A stretch of 64,000 bases of DNA, taken from Modestobacter sp. VKM Ac-2985 (lineage in GTDB: Bacteria > Actinomycetota > Actinomycetes > Mycobacteriales > Geodermatophilaceae). Within the stretch, counting starts at the first letter, position 1. The number at the start of each line of letters is the position of its first letter. The DNA lies in NCBI RefSeq assembly GCF_026967925.1, contig NZ_JAPVBI010000004.1, forward strand, positions 1 through 64,000, in the 5' to 3' direction. Positions 1 to 8,588 of the stretch are shown here, piece by piece. A program made the position numbers and the translations under genes. The notes below the pieces were generated by a model that saw only the letters and a program-made list of their open reading frames with translations, was not told the DNA's origin and ran no database searches.

Positions 1-70
1 CGGAAGCTAAGCCTTTCAGCGCCGATGGTACTGCCCGGGGGACCGGGTGGGAGAGTAGGACGCCGCCGGA
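1..70 (+). rRNA. rrf: 5S ribosomal RNA, 3' part
   Basis: The first bases carry the typical 3' half of an actinobacterial 5S rRNA: the stretch around positions 25-70 contains GGTACTGCCCGGGGGACCGG followed by TGGGAGAGTAGGACGCCGCC, the conserved loop E / helix IV region and the acceptor-side strand. The 5' part lies outside the window, so an rRNA operon most likely enters from the left. The exact 3' end is judged by eye and may be a few bases off. Confidence 0.93.
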
Positions 71-84
71 CATAACTTCACGAA

Positions 85-120
85 ACGGGGGTCGGAGCAT
101 TGCGCTCCGGCCCCCGTTTT
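85..120 (+). terminator. Rho-independent terminator of the rRNA operon
   Basis: Bases 85-98 pair with 104-117 as a 14-bp stem (one G-U pair) around a 5-base loop, followed by TTTT at 117-120. This is a canonical intrinsic terminator placed just after the 5S gene. Confidence 0.92.
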
Positions 121-246
121 GTGCGTTTGTCCGCTTTCGTCGACCGACCGGATCCAGCCGCTACGGCGGTGAGCCGGGTGGACGCGATGCCGTTCAGGTG
201 CCCCCACCGGGCGTGCGCCGTTCACCAGTGAGGTACGTAGAACACC

Positions 247-2373
247 ATGACTTCTCCGCGACGAGGGCCGTCAGGGTCAGATCGAGGCCGTAGCGCCGGC
301 GGCAGTGGCGGCCCAGCCCGTCAGGGTGGCGCCGGCCGTCCGCAGCGCCCCGCCGGACACCGCGGGTCCCGTCCGACCGAGGGCAATCGGGGAGCCCGGC
401 CTGCCGACGGCAGCCGTGGTGCCGCCAACGGCCGCGGATCGTCACGTGACGATCGCCCGAGCGCACCCGGTGGTCCGGGAGGCGAGTGGCGCGATCGGCG
501 TCCCGCCGGCGAGCGGTCTTCCGGTGGCCGTTCCGGCGGCGGTCGTCCTCAGGGCTCGGGTCGCCCGCAGGGTGCCGGTCGTCCGCAGGGTGACCGTCCG
601 CAGGGCGACCGGCCTTCCTGGCAGGACCGTCGTCCGGGCGGTGACCGTCCGCAGGGTGGTCGTCCGCAGGGTGGTGGTCGTCCGCAGGGTGACCGGCCTT
701 CCTGGCAGGACCGTCGCCCGGGTGGGGACCGTCCGCAGGGTGCCGGGCGTCCGCAGGGTGACCGGCCTTCCTGGCAGGACCGGCGGCCCAGTGGGGACCG
801 TCCGCAGACTGGTGGGCGTCCGCAGGGTGATCGTCCGCAGGGGCAGGGGCAGGGTCGTCCGCAGGGTGACCGTCCGGCGTGGCAGGACCGTCGCCCGAGT
901 GGGGACCGGCCTCGGGGGCAGGGTCGTCCGCAGGGTGACCGTCCGGCGTGGCAGGACCGTCGGCCCAGTGGGGACCGTCCGCAGGCTGGTGGGCGTCCTC
1001 AGGGGCAGGGTCGTCCGCAGGGTGACCGTCCGGCGTGGCAGGACCGTCGCCCGAGTGGGGACCGGCCTCAGGGGCAGGGTCGTCCGCAGGGTGATCGTCC
1101 GGCGTGGCAGGACCGTCGCCCCAGCGGGGACCGGCCGCAGGCGCAGGGTCGTCCGCAGGGTGACCGCCCGGCGTGGCAGGACCGTCGCCCCAGCGGGGAC
1201 CGGCCCCAGGGGCAGGGTCGTCCGCAGGGTGATCGTCCGGCGTGGCAGGACCGTCGTCCCAGTGGGGACCGTCCGCAGGGCGGGCGCCCCGCGGACCGGG
1301 AGCGGCGTCCCGACGCGGAGACCGACGTACGTCGACCCGCCGGGCCGGCTCTGCCGGAGTGGGTCGACCCCCGTGACCTCGACCAGTCGGTCCGGTCGGC
1401 GCTGCGTGGGCTCGACTCCCGCAACGCCGACACCGTGGCGCGGCACCTCGTCGCCGCGGGCGGACTGCTCGACGACGAGCCCGAGCTGGCCCTCGAACAC
1501 GCCCGCGCGGCTCGGGACCGGGCGTCCCGGATCGCCGCCGTCCGCGAGGCCGTCGGTGTTGCCGCCTACCACGCAGGCGACTACGCCGAGGCCGCTCGTG
1601 AGCTCAGGGCGTACGCCCGGATGAGCGGGGACGACAGCTACCGCGCGGTGCTGGCCGACTGCGAGCGCGCGCTCGGCCGGCCGGAGAACGCCCTGCGGCT
1701 GGTCCAGGAGGCGCTGACCACCGAGCCCGGCGAGGAGGAGCTCGTGGAGCTGCACCTCGTCGAGGCCGGGGCGCGGCAGGACCTCGGTGAGACGGCAGCC
1801 GCTGCACTCGTGCTCGAGGCTGCCCTCGGCGGACGGCCGACCCCGGCTGGGTTCGGCCACCCGGACCTCGGTCAGCTCCGACTCGCCACCGCGTACGCCG
1901 AGCTGCTCGACGCCCGCGGCGAGGAGGAACTGGCCGGCGACTGGTTCGCCGCCATCGCCGCAGCCGACCCCGACGACCTCACCGGAGTCGCAGCCCTCTT
2001 CGCGGACGAGGACGAGGAGGCCGACGAGAGCGAGGCCACCGACGGTCCGGATGTCGACGATTCGACCGTTGATGAGGGGGTCGTCGAGGAGCAGATCGCG
2101 CAGGAGGAGGCCGTCGCGCAGGAGGACGCTCCGGCGGCCCCAGCCGACGGCGACCAGCCGGGTGCGGACGACGCTGCGCAGCTCCCCACCGCCGAGATCG
2201 GCGGCGTGGAGTTCGCGGACGTCGACTTCGGGGACGTCTCGGCCGATGACATCGAGGCCGAGGTGGCCGAGCTCCTCGGCGAGACCCCGCCCCCCGTGGA
2301 GCGGGACCACACGCGCCTGTTCCAGGAGGCGCCCGGGCAGGACGCCCCGGAGCAGGAGCCACCGACGGACTGA
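247..2373 (+). CDS. TPR-type protein with an R/P/Q-rich tandem-repeat N-terminus
   Basis: The function is not known. The 708-residue protein has three parts. Residues 1 to about 115 are basic, Gly/Arg/Pro-rich and low in complexity. Residues about 115-345 are a tandem repeat in which the core WQDRRP occurs nine times, inside units like GRPQGDRPAWQDRRPSGDRP. The rest is a helical region resembling degenerate tetratricopeptide repeats (about 370-580), ending in a very acidic tail rich in Glu, Asp and Ala. No signal peptide or membrane segment is visible. A disordered basic arm plus a TPR scaffold suggests binding of RNA or of an acidic partner, which is inference. ATG 247 has GTGAGG about 16 bases upstream. 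The gene follows the rRNA terminator and is apparently monocistronic. Confidence 0.8.
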   Translation: MTSPRRGPSGSDRGRSAGGSGGPARQGGAGRPQRPAGHRGSRPTEGNRGARPADGSRGAANGRGSSRDDRPSAPGGPGGEWRDRRPAGERSSGGRSGGGRPQGSGRPQGAGRPQGDRPQGDRPSWQDRRPGGDRPQGGRPQGGGRPQGDRPSWQDRRPGGDRPQGAGRPQGDRPSWQDRRPSGDRPQTGGRPQGDRPQGQGQGRPQGDRPAWQDRRPSGDRPRGQGRPQGDRPAWQDRRPSGDRPQAGGRPQGQGRPQGDRPAWQDRRPSGDRPQGQGRPQGDRPAWQDRRPSGDRPQAQGRPQGDRPAWQDRRPSGDRPQGQGRPQGDRPAWQDRRPSGDRPQGGRPADRERRPDAETDVRRPAGPALPEWVDPRDLDQSVRSALRGLDSRNADTVARHLVAAGGLLDDEPELALEHARAARDRASRIAAVREAVGVAAYHAGDYAEAARELRAYARMSGDDSYRAVLADCERALGRPENALRLVQEALTTEPGEEELVELHLVEAGARQDLGETAAAALVLEAALGGRPTPAGFGHPDLGQLRLATAYAELLDARGEEELAGDWFAAIAAADPDDLTGVAALFADEDEEADESEATDGPDVDDSTVDEGVVEEQIAQEEAVAQEDAPAAPADGDQPGADDAAQLPTAEIGGVEFADVDFGDVSADDIEAEVAELLGETPPPVERDHTRLFQEAPGQDAPEQEPPTD
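590..1285 (+). repeat. In-gene tandem repeat coding for (G/R)PQGDRPxWQDRRPxGDRPQ units
   Basis: Nine imperfect copies of a roughly 60-90 base unit run in frame through the TPR-type gene. The later copies, from about 850 on, are the most alike (PAWQDRRPSGDRP), while the first three read PSWQDRRP. The bias is strong enough that other frames and the antisense strand also stay open here. Recombination or slippage should make copy number variable. Confidence 0.9.
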
Positions 2374-2458
2374 GCACCGTCGTCCACACCGGCCAGGTAC
2401 GTCCACAGAGCGTGGGCGCACCTGGCCGGTGTGCGTTCCGGGCCGCGAGGCTCCCCGC

Positions 2459-2818
2459 ATGAGCCTCGCTGTCATCGACCGGAACGACGTCGTCCTGCGC
2501 GGTCGGCTGTCCGCCGCACCCGAGCTGCGCCCGCTGCCCAGCGGCGACACCCTGCTGGTGTTCAAGCTCGTCGTCCGCCGGGACAGCCCGCGGCCTCGGG
2601 GGCCGAAGTCCGACGTGATCACCTGCGTCAGCCTGCTGCCGGCCCTCCAGCGCTACGCGGCCGCCTGGACGACCGACGACGTGGTCGAGGTGGAGGGGGC
2701 GCTGCAGCGTCGGTTCTGGCGGACCCCGACCGGCACCGCAGTCGCCTACGAGGTCACCTGTCGGCGCGGTCGCAAGGTCGCCCGGGCAGCGCAACGGCCA
2801 CCCGCCCAGTCGGGGTGA
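2459..2818 (+). CDS. Single-stranded DNA-binding protein, short OB-fold type
   Basis: The 119-residue product has the SSB OB-fold pattern: a first strand NDVVLRGRLSAAPELRPLPSGD, the LLVFKLVVRR strand, the TCVSLLPALQRYAAAW segment and the strand VVEVEGALQRRFWRTPTGT. It lacks the Gly/Pro-rich linker and acidic DDDIPF-type tail of the main replicative SSB. It is therefore likely an accessory paralogue for repair or competence rather than the essential SSB; that role is inference. ATG 2459 begins 85 bases after the TPR-type gene. A much longer reading frame from 1787 runs through here but overlaps the upstream gene in another frame, so only the last 119 codons are taken as real. Confidence 0.82.
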   Translation: MSLAVIDRNDVVLRGRLSAAPELRPLPSGDTLLVFKLVVRRDSPRPRGPKSDVITCVSLLPALQRYAAAWTTDDVVEVEGALQRRFWRTPTGTAVAYEVTCRRGRKVARAAQRPPAQSG

Positions 2819-2853
2819 GCTGCCTTCACTCGCCGGTCCGGGTCGGCCGCCGG

Positions 2854-4122
2854 TCAGTCCCCGTGCGGGCGAAGCACCAGGCCGGTGCGGGGCTTGGGCA
2901 CGAAGAGCGTGGACTTGCGGGGCATCCGCGCCCCGGCCCGCGCGACCGCCGCGACATCGGCCGGCGAGGGGGAACGCAGCAGCAGAGCCACTCCGCCCCG
3001 CTCCTCGGCCAGCCGCAGCGCCTCCTCGACGTCATGGGCGACCAGCACCGACGACGGGTCGTCCGGGCGCCCCCAGAGCCCGGTCAGCAGCGCGGCGTGG
3101 GCGAGGACGACGTCCAGCCGGCGCCAGGCCGTGGGCGCCTCGGCCGGCACGGCCGCCCGCATCGCCGGCGACGGTTCGGACAGTTCGGCGACCCGGTGCC
3201 CGTCGGTGAGCAGGAACGTGCCGTCTGCGCCGGTGTCCAGCCAGTCCGCGACCACTGCCCGGACGCCGCCGGACGGCGGGACGTCGCGGATCGTGAACCC
3301 GGCAGCCGCCGACGCCAGCGCGATCGACATCGAGAGGTCCGGCACCACCCGGTGGATGGCCCGGACGCGGAGCCCGCCGGCCCCCATCGGGGTGACCAGC
3401 GCCAGCACGCTGCCGTGCCCGGCCTGACCGCGCTGATGGTCGCGGGCAGCGGCGAAGCGGTGGTGTCCGTCGGCGATCACCGCTGCGGTCCCGGCCAGTG
3501 CGCGGGTCAGCCGGTCCAGGAGCGCTCGGTCGGTGACCCGCCACAGCCGGTGGACCACCCCGTCAGGGTCGGCGACCTCGAGCGTCGGCGGGGGCTCCCC
3601 GGTCTGCCGGGTCAGCGCCGCCACCTCCGGGTCGGGATCGTGCGCGAGGACGATCGGCTCCAGGTCGGTGTCGGTCGCTGCCAGCAGCGCAGCCCGACCG
3701 GCCACCGCCGGGGGGAAGGTGTCCTCGTGCGGGAGCACGGCCACCGACCCGGGAGTCGGCAGGGTGACCGCGCCCAGCCAACCGACCGTGGGGTCGGCCC
3801 CCGGCGTGGCCATCTCGTACCGCCACAGCGCGGGGACCTGGTCGCGGACCAGCACGTCTGCGGCCAGCCAGGCCTGCAGCGTCTCCCCGGCCACGGCCGC
3901 GGACCGACGGTCGCGCTCGGCGCGGGGCACGTCTGGGCCCGGCAACGGCTCGACGTCGGGCAGGATCAGGCGGACGATGTTGTGCGGATCGGCGGCGGCC
4001 AGACGGTCCCGCCCCGCCGGGTTCACCAGGTCGTAGGCCGGTGAGCTCACCCGCGCCAGGTGGTCGGCGTCGTGCTCTCGGTAGGTGAGGGCGCGGAACG
4101 GCCGGACGTCGAGGCCCGTCAC
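2854..4122 (-). CDS. DUF1015 family protein
   Basis: The 422-residue protein fits the DUF1015 family in length and motifs: the N-terminal VRPFRALTYREHDADHLARV, then SSPAYDLVNP, the central ADGHHRFAAA motif with His and Arg (about residue 216) and the C-terminal FVPKPRTGLVLRPH. The biochemical role of this family is not settled. The gene converges with the SSB gene (35-base gap) and diverges from the small TPR gene. Start ATG 4122 gives MTGLDVRPF, the usual family N-terminus. No membrane segment or signal peptide is seen, so it should be cytoplasmic. Confidence 0.85.
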   Translation of the reverse strand: MTGLDVRPFRALTYREHDADHLARVSSPAYDLVNPAGRDRLAAADPHNIVRLILPDVEPLPGPDVPRAERDRRSAAVAGETLQAWLAADVLVRDQVPALWRYEMATPGADPTVGWLGAVTLPTPGSVAVLPHEDTFPPAVAGRAALLAATDTDLEPIVLAHDPDPEVAALTRQTGEPPPTLEVADPDGVVHRLWRVTDRALLDRLTRALAGTAAVIADGHHRFAAARDHQRGQAGHGSVLALVTPMGAGGLRVRAIHRVVPDLSMSIALASAAAGFTIRDVPPSGGVRAVVADWLDTGADGTFLLTDGHRVAELSEPSPAMRAAVPAEAPTAWRRLDVVLAHAALLTGLWGRPDDPSSVLVAHDVEEALRLAEERGGVALLLRSPSPADVAAVARAGARMPRKSTLFVPKPRTGLVLRPHGD

Positions 4123-4272
4123 GTCGGGAGGCGGGGCGTCCGCCGACGTCGTGGGCAGGGAGTCGTCGAGGGCACGGAGTCGATCGTAGGAGCGCCCTCA
4201 CCGGGGACCGGAGGGGTGCCTGCCGACACGGCAGGGCGTGCAGCGCCGGGGAGGCGCGGGGGAGGAGCTGCG

Positions 4273-4674
4273 ATGGTGGACCCGGGACAGCCGGACGGCG
4301 GCGTCTACGACTGGTACCAGCGGGGACTCCACCTGCTGGGCGACGGCAACCCCGATGCGGCTGCGATCCTGTTCGTCCGCGCACTGGCCGCCGAACCTGG
4401 TTCGCGGAGCGTCCGGGAGGCGCTCGCCCGGGCCCAGTACGACGCCGGCCGGTACCGCGAGGCGATCGAGAACTTCGGCGCGCTGATCGCGGCCGACCCG
4501 GCCGACGACTACGCCCAGTTCGGTCTCGGGCTGGCCGCCAGCCGAGCCGGCGACCTGGAGCTCGCCGCCGAGCACCTCGCGCTGGCCGTGGCGATGCGTC
4601 CCGACCAGGGTCACTATGCCCGGGCCCTGCGCGGCGTCCGGGTCCGGCGGGGGATGGCTCCGGAGCCGCCCTGA
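4273..4674 (+). CDS. Small tetratricopeptide-repeat protein
   Basis: The 133-residue protein consists of about three TPR helix pairs, with consensus Ala, Gly and Tyr positions in YDWYQRGLHLLGDGNPDAA, REALARAQYDAGRYREAIEN and QFGLGLAASRAGDLELAAEH. ATG 4273 is preceded by GGAGGAG at the right spacing. A longer frame from 4060 overlaps the divergent DUF1015 gene and is unlikely. The position before the HAD phosphatase and tlyA corresponds to Rv1691 of M. tuberculosis, also a TPR protein. Its partner is unknown. Confidence 0.85.
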   Translation: MVDPGQPDGGVYDWYQRGLHLLGDGNPDAAAILFVRALAAEPGSRSVREALARAQYDAGRYREAIENFGALIAADPADDYAQFGLGLAASRAGDLELAAEHLALAVAMRPDQGHYARALRGVRVRRGMAPEPP

Positions 4675-4710
4675 GAACAGGCTCCCCGGCCGCTGCGACA
4701 GGATGACGGC

Positions 4711-5820
4711 GTGAGCTCTGACGCTGGGTCCAGTCCGCACGCCACCGACGCCCGCCCGCTGCTGGCCGCAGGCACCGACTCCCCACCCACCCGGGCCTAC
4801 GACGTGGCCCTCCTCGACCTCGACGGTGTCGTCTACGTCGGCCCCGTCGCCGTGCCCGGGGTGCCCGCGGCCCTGGAGACCGCCCGGGACCAGGGCATGC
4901 AGCTGGGCTTCGTCACCAACAACGCGGCGCGGACGCCGGAGCAGGTGGCCACCCACCTCACCGAACTCGGCATACCGGCCGCGCCCGCCGACGTCATCAC
5001 CAGCTCGCAGGCGGCCGCCTCGGTGGTGGCCGGGCTGGTCGGGCCGGGCGCCCGGGTGCTGCCGGTCGGCGGTCCGGGCGTCGCGGCCGCCCTGTCCGCA
5101 GCCGGCCTGACGGTGGTCGAGCGGGCGGAGGACGAGCCGGCCGCCGTCGTCCAGGGCTACGGACCACAGGTCGGCTGGGCGCAGCTGGCCGAGGCGGTGG
5201 TGGCGGTGCGGCAGGGGGCCCGGCACGTCGCCACGAACACCGACGCGACGATCCCCTCGCCCCGGGGCGTGCTGCCCGGCAACGGAGCGCTGGTCGGCGT
5301 CGTCAGCACGGTCACCGGGCAGCAGCCGCTGGTCACCGGCAAGCCCGACCCGGCCATGCACGCCGAGTGCGTCCGCCGGACCGGTGCCCGCCGGCCGCTG
5401 GTGGTCGGCGACCGGCTGGACACCGACATCGAGGGCGCGCGGCGGGCCGACGCGGCCAGCCTGCTCGTGTTCTCCGGGGTGGCCACTCCGGCCGACCTGC
5501 TCGCCGCCGGCCCGGTGCACCGGCCGGACCTCATCTCCGCCGACGCCGCCGGGCTGCTCGTCGCGCACCCGGCCGTGACCCCGGTCGAGGCCCCGGGCGC
5601 CTGGCGGTGCGGCGGCTGGGAGGCCGCCACCGACGGGGAACAGCTCACGCTGCGCGCCGTCGGGCCGGAACGACCGGAGGCCGATGGGCTGGACGGGCTC
5701 CGTGCGCTCGCCGTGGCCCACTGGGCGCAGCACGCCGGAGACGGGCGGACGGCGGTGCTGCGCGCCGGTGACGACGCCGCCGCCGAGGTGCTCGCCGGCT
5801 GGGGCCTGACCGGCGGGTGA
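4711..5820 (+). CDS. HAD-IIA family phosphatase, Rv1692-like
   Basis: The protein of 369 residues carries the HAD motifs in order: motif I LLDLDGVVYVG (Asp36, Asp38), motif II FVTNNAARTPEQV, motif III lysine in TGKPDPAMH, and motif IV VVGDRLDTDIEGARRA. The type IIA cap lies between motifs II and III. About 90 residues follow the HAD fold, longer than NagD-type enzymes; the M. tuberculosis homologue Rv1692, reported as a glycerol-3-phosphate phosphatase, also has an extra C-terminal region. The substrate here is therefore probably a small phosphate ester such as glycerol 3-phosphate (inference). Start GTG 4711 is 36 bases after the TPR gene, suggesting one transcript. Confidence 0.86.
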   Translation: MSSDAGSSPHATDARPLLAAGTDSPPTRAYDVALLDLDGVVYVGPVAVPGVPAALETARDQGMQLGFVTNNAARTPEQVATHLTELGIPAAPADVITSSQAAASVVAGLVGPGARVLPVGGPGVAAALSAAGLTVVERAEDEPAAVVQGYGPQVGWAQLAEAVVAVRQGARHVATNTDATIPSPRGVLPGNGALVGVVSTVTGQQPLVTGKPDPAMHAECVRRTGARRPLVVGDRLDTDIEGARRADAASLLVFSGVATPADLLAAGPVHRPDLISADAAGLLVAHPAVTPVEAPGAWRCGGWEAATDGEQLTLRAVGPERPEADGLDGLRALAVAHWAQHAGDGRTAVLRAGDDAAAEVLAGWGLTGG

Positions 5821-5843
5821 GGACCGGGTGGCGGACCGGCAGG

Positions 5844-6182
5844 TCAGAGCAGCGAACGCAGCCGCAGCATGTCGCGGAGGCCTGCTTCGAGCTTGATCCG
5901 GCCCGACGCCCAGGCCGGCCCGAAGGACAGCTGCCCCGAGGTCAGGGCCAGCAGGTCGTCGCTGGTCATCGTCAGCCGGATGTCGGCCTTGGGCACCGAC
6001 GGCCCGTCCGGCACGGCGGCCATGTCGTGCACCGAGCCGCGGGCGAGCCGGCCGGCGACCACGTGGTCGAGGTCGGTCAGCCGGCAGGAGACGCTGCGGT
6101 CCAGGTCCCGCGCGCCCTCCTTGGCGGCCAGTTTCCCGACGAAGTCGTCCAGGGCGATCATGCACTCGTCGAGCGTCGCCAC
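5844..6182 (-). CDS. SCP2-type sterol carrier domain protein
   Basis: The 112-residue protein has the small SCP2-like fold pattern: RDLDRSVSCRLTD, then DIRLTMTSDDLLALTSGQLSF and the C-terminal ASGRIKLEAGLRDMLRLRSLL, in which a hydrophobic pocket binds lipid-like ligands. GTG 6182 is preceded on the minus strand by GGAGG at about 8 bases, which decides this start over the much longer open frame upstream. It converges with the HAD gene (23-base gap). The ligand and role are unknown. Confidence 0.8.
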   Translation of the reverse strand: MATLDECMIALDDFVGKLAAKEGARDLDRSVSCRLTDLDHVVAGRLARGSVHDMAAVPDGPSVPKADIRLTMTSDDLLALTSGQLSFGPAWASGRIKLEAGLRDMLRLRSLL

Positions 6183-6445
6183 GTGTGGTGCCTCCTCCAG
6201 CCGATGACCGGGCTCGTCCCGGCCGGTCGGTCGGAGCGGGACGCTACCGGCGGGGACGTCGCGCCGGCCGGGCGGTCCGCGGACGCAGCCGCTGCCGTGG
6301 GGCGAGGTCGGGTCCACCGCCGCCTCCGGTGCGCCGTCGCCGGTCGGTGGCGGCCGGTAGCCTGCCAGGTGGTCGCCGAGTCCTCGGTGCCCCGGGAACC
6401 GGCACGTGCCGGCTCCGGTGAGAACCGTCGGTGGAGGAGGAGCCC

Positions 6446-6724
6446 GTGACCGTGCCCGGCCAGCCACGCCCGGTCCCGAGCCCCCCTGGCGGCGCGCGCC
6501 CCGGTCCGGTACGACCGGCCGGCCCCGACCCGGTCCCGGCGACGACAGCACAGTCGACGGCGACAGCACAGTCGACGGCGACAGCACAGTCGACGGCGCC
6601 CAGCGGCGCCGGGGCAGCGCCCTTCGCCGACCTGGCCGGGCGGCCGGTGACGGAGCACGTCGCGGTGTTCGAGGCCGAGCACGAGCGGCTGCAGCGCGAA
6701 CTGTCCACCATCGACCAGCTCTGA
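6446..6724 (+). CDS. Small conserved actinobacterial protein upstream of tlyA
   Basis: No function is recognised. The 92-residue product begins with about 58 residues of Pro/Gly/Ala/Thr-rich disorder containing three TAQSTA repeats and ends with the more conserved helical segment FADLAGRPVTEHVAVFEAEH and LQRELSTIDQL. Position and tail match the small protein Rv1693 that precedes tlyA in M. tuberculosis. GTG 6446 follows GGAGGAGGA at good spacing; GTG 6431 in the same frame would leave no ribosome site. Its TGA overlaps the ATG of tlyA (TGATG), indicating translational coupling. Confidence 0.78.
   Translation: MTVPGQPRPVPSPPGGARPGPVRPAGPDPVPATTAQSTATAQSTATAQSTAPSGAGAAPFADLAGRPVTEHVAVFEAEHERLQRELSTIDQL
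6543..6596 (+). repeat. Three exact 18-bp tandem copies inside the small tlyA-upstream gene
   Basis: The unit CGACAGCACAGTCGACGG is repeated exactly at 6543-6560, 6561-6578 and 6579-6596. Each copy keeps the frame and adds six residues to the disordered N-terminal part. Confidence 0.95.
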
Positions 6725-7521
6725 TGGCGCGCCGAAGCCGGCTCGACGCCGAGCTCGTGCGCCGCGGGCTGGCTCGTTCCCGCGAGGACGCCGTCGCCCT
6801 GATCGCCGAGGGGCGGGTCACCGTCGGAGGTCAGGCCGCCACCAAGCCGGCCACCGGCGTGGAGGCGGGCACGCCCGTCGTCGTCCGCACCGATCCCGAC
6901 GAACCCCGGTGGGTCTCCCGCGGCGCGCACAAGCTGATCGGCGCCCTCGACGCGTTCGATGTCCCCGTGGCGGGCCGGCGCGCCCTGGACGCCGGCGCCT
7001 CCACCGGGGGCTTCACCGAGGTGCTGCTGAGCCGCGGGGCCCGGGAGGTCGTCGCGGTCGACGTCGGGTACGGCGAGCTCGCCTGGTCCCTGCGCACCGA
7101 CGAACGGGTCGCCGTCCACGAGCGCACCAACGTCCGCGAGCTGACCCCCGAGGCGGTCGGCGGGGTCACCGACCTGGTCGTGGCCGACCTGTCCTTCATC
7201 TCCCTGCGCCTGGTGCTCCCGGCGCTGACCGGCTGTGCCGCGCCCGACGCCGACCTGCTGCCGATGGTCAAGCCGCAGTTCGAGGTCGGTCGGCACCGGC
7301 TCGGCTCCGGCGGCGTCGTCCGCGACCCGGAGCACCGCGCCGACGCGGTGGCCACCGTGGCGGCGGTCGCCGCCGAGCTCGGCTGGGGCACCGCGGGGGT
7401 GGTGGCCAGCCCGTTGCCCGGCCCGGCCGGCAACGTGGAGTTCTTCCTCTGGCTCCGCCGGGACGCACCCCCACCGGACCAGGCAGACATCACCCGAGCA
7501 GTTCAGGAAGGACCACAGTGA
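6724..7521 (+). CDS. tlyA: TlyA family rRNA 2'-O-methyltransferase
   Basis: The enzyme is predicted to methylate the ribose of cytidines in 16S and 23S rRNA using SAM. The 265-residue length is normal. Residues 1-60 form an S4 RNA-binding domain (RLDAELVRRGLARSREDAVA) and the rest a FtsJ-like Rossmann fold. The SAM loop is DAGASTGGFTEVL (89-101). The tetrad K70 (SRGAHKL), D155 (VADLSFIS), K183 (VKPQFEVG) and E239 (NVEFFLWL) is intact. In mycobacteria this modification underlies capreomycin sensitivity. It overlaps the small gene by one base and nadK by four bases. Confidence 0.95.
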   Translation: MARRSRLDAELVRRGLARSREDAVALIAEGRVTVGGQAATKPATGVEAGTPVVVRTDPDEPRWVSRGAHKLIGALDAFDVPVAGRRALDAGASTGGFTEVLLSRGAREVVAVDVGYGELAWSLRTDERVAVHERTNVRELTPEAVGGVTDLVVADLSFISLRLVLPALTGCAAPDADLLPMVKPQFEVGRHRLGSGGVVRDPEHRADAVATVAAVAAELGWGTAGVVASPLPGPAGNVEFFLWLRRDAPPPDQADITRAVQEGPQ

Positions 7522-8588
7522 CCGAGCCCCAGCCAGGCGCACCGGCGGGCACCCCCGACGAGGCCTGCCCGGCTCCCCGGCGGGTGCTGCTGGCCGTGCA
7601 CACCGGACGCGCCGACATCGTCGGTCTCGCCCGGTCCGCCGCTGCCCGGCTCGCCGAGGCGGGCATCGTGGTCCGGCTGCTCGACGACGAGGCCGAGGCG
7701 ATGGCCGTCCCCGGCGCGGAGGTCTGCCCCTTCGGGCCCGAGGCGGCCGAGGGCGTGGAGATCGTGCTCGTCTTCGGCGGTGACGGCACCTTCCTGCGCG
7801 CCGCCGAGCTGGCGCGCAGCACCGATGCGGCGATCACCGGGGTGAACCTCGGCCGGGTCGGCTTCCTGGCCGAGACCGAGCCCGAGGCGGTCGAGGAGAT
7901 GATCGCCGCGGTGCAGCGCTGCGAGTACGACGTGGAGGAGCGGCTCACCCTGGAGGCGACCGTGCTGGACGCCGAGGGCCGGCCCACCGGCGAGGGCACC
8001 TGGGCGCTCAACGAGGTCTCGGTGGAGAAGGTCGAACGGGCCCGGGTGCTCGACGTCGTGCTGGAGGTCGACGGGCACCCGCTGACCAGCTTCGGCTGCG
8101 ACGGCATCCTCTGCGCGACACCGACGGGGTCGACCGCGTACGCCTTCTCCGCCGGTGGCCCGGTCGTCTGGCCCGACGTCGAGGCGCTGCTGCTCGTGCC
8201 GACCAACGCCCACGCCCTCTTCGCCCGGCCGCTGGTCACCTCACCCACGTCGGTGCTGACCATCGCCGTCCCGCCGGACGGCACCCGGGCCCGCGTGTCC
8301 GCCGACGGCCGGCGGATCGTCGACGTGCCCGACGGCGGCCGGGTCGAGGTCCGGCGCTCCGAGCGGCCGGTGCGGATCGCCCGGATGAACCCGACCGCCT
8401 TCGGGGACCGGCTGGTCGCCAAGTTCGGACTGCCGGTGCGCGGCTTCCGGGACGCCCGGTCCCACGGTCCCGGTCACGAGGCGCCCATCGGGCGCACCAA
8501 CGTGCTCACCGGCGACGTCAACACCAGCGACGGCGCCCTGCGGACCCCGGAGGAGGTGGGCGGTGGCCACCCGGACGGCCAAGCGTGA
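7518..8588 (+). CDS. nadK: NAD kinase
   Basis: This enzyme phosphorylates NAD to NADP. The 356-residue product shows the GGDG motif (FGGDGTFLRAAE, residues 87-90), the NLGRVGFLAE segment, the NE motif in LNEVSVEK and the glycine-rich DGILCATPTGSTAYAFSAGG region. GTG 7518 overlaps the tlyA stop as GTGA. The C-terminal 50 residues after the catalytic core are disordered and longer than in most homologues. The gene end overlaps the start of recN by 26 bases, so tlyA-nadK-recN are translationally coupled. Confidence 0.96.
   Translation: MTEPQPGAPAGTPDEACPAPRRVLLAVHTGRADIVGLARSAAARLAEAGIVVRLLDDEAEAMAVPGAEVCPFGPEAAEGVEIVLVFGGDGTFLRAAELARSTDAAITGVNLGRVGFLAETEPEAVEEMIAAVQRCEYDVEERLTLEATVLDAEGRPTGEGTWALNEVSVEKVERARVLDVVLEVDGHPLTSFGCDGILCATPTGSTAYAFSAGGPVVWPDVEALLLVPTNAHALFARPLVTSPTSVLTIAVPPDGTRARVSADGRRIVDVPDGGRVEVRRSERPVRIARMNPTAFGDRLVAKFGLPVRGFRDARSHGPGHEAPIGRTNVLTGDVNTSDGALRTPEEVGGGHPDGQA

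Noticed and set aside
590..1285. CRISPR-like array
   Set aside because: The repeats are adjacent, in frame and code for a regular peptide; there are no unique spacers.
442..2622. A 726-codon open frame on the minus strand across the first TPR-type gene
   Set aside because: It is open only because the GC-rich repeat leaves few stops. Its translation is low-complexity Thr/Arg/Pro without any family pattern, and the plus frame has real TPR and acidic segments.
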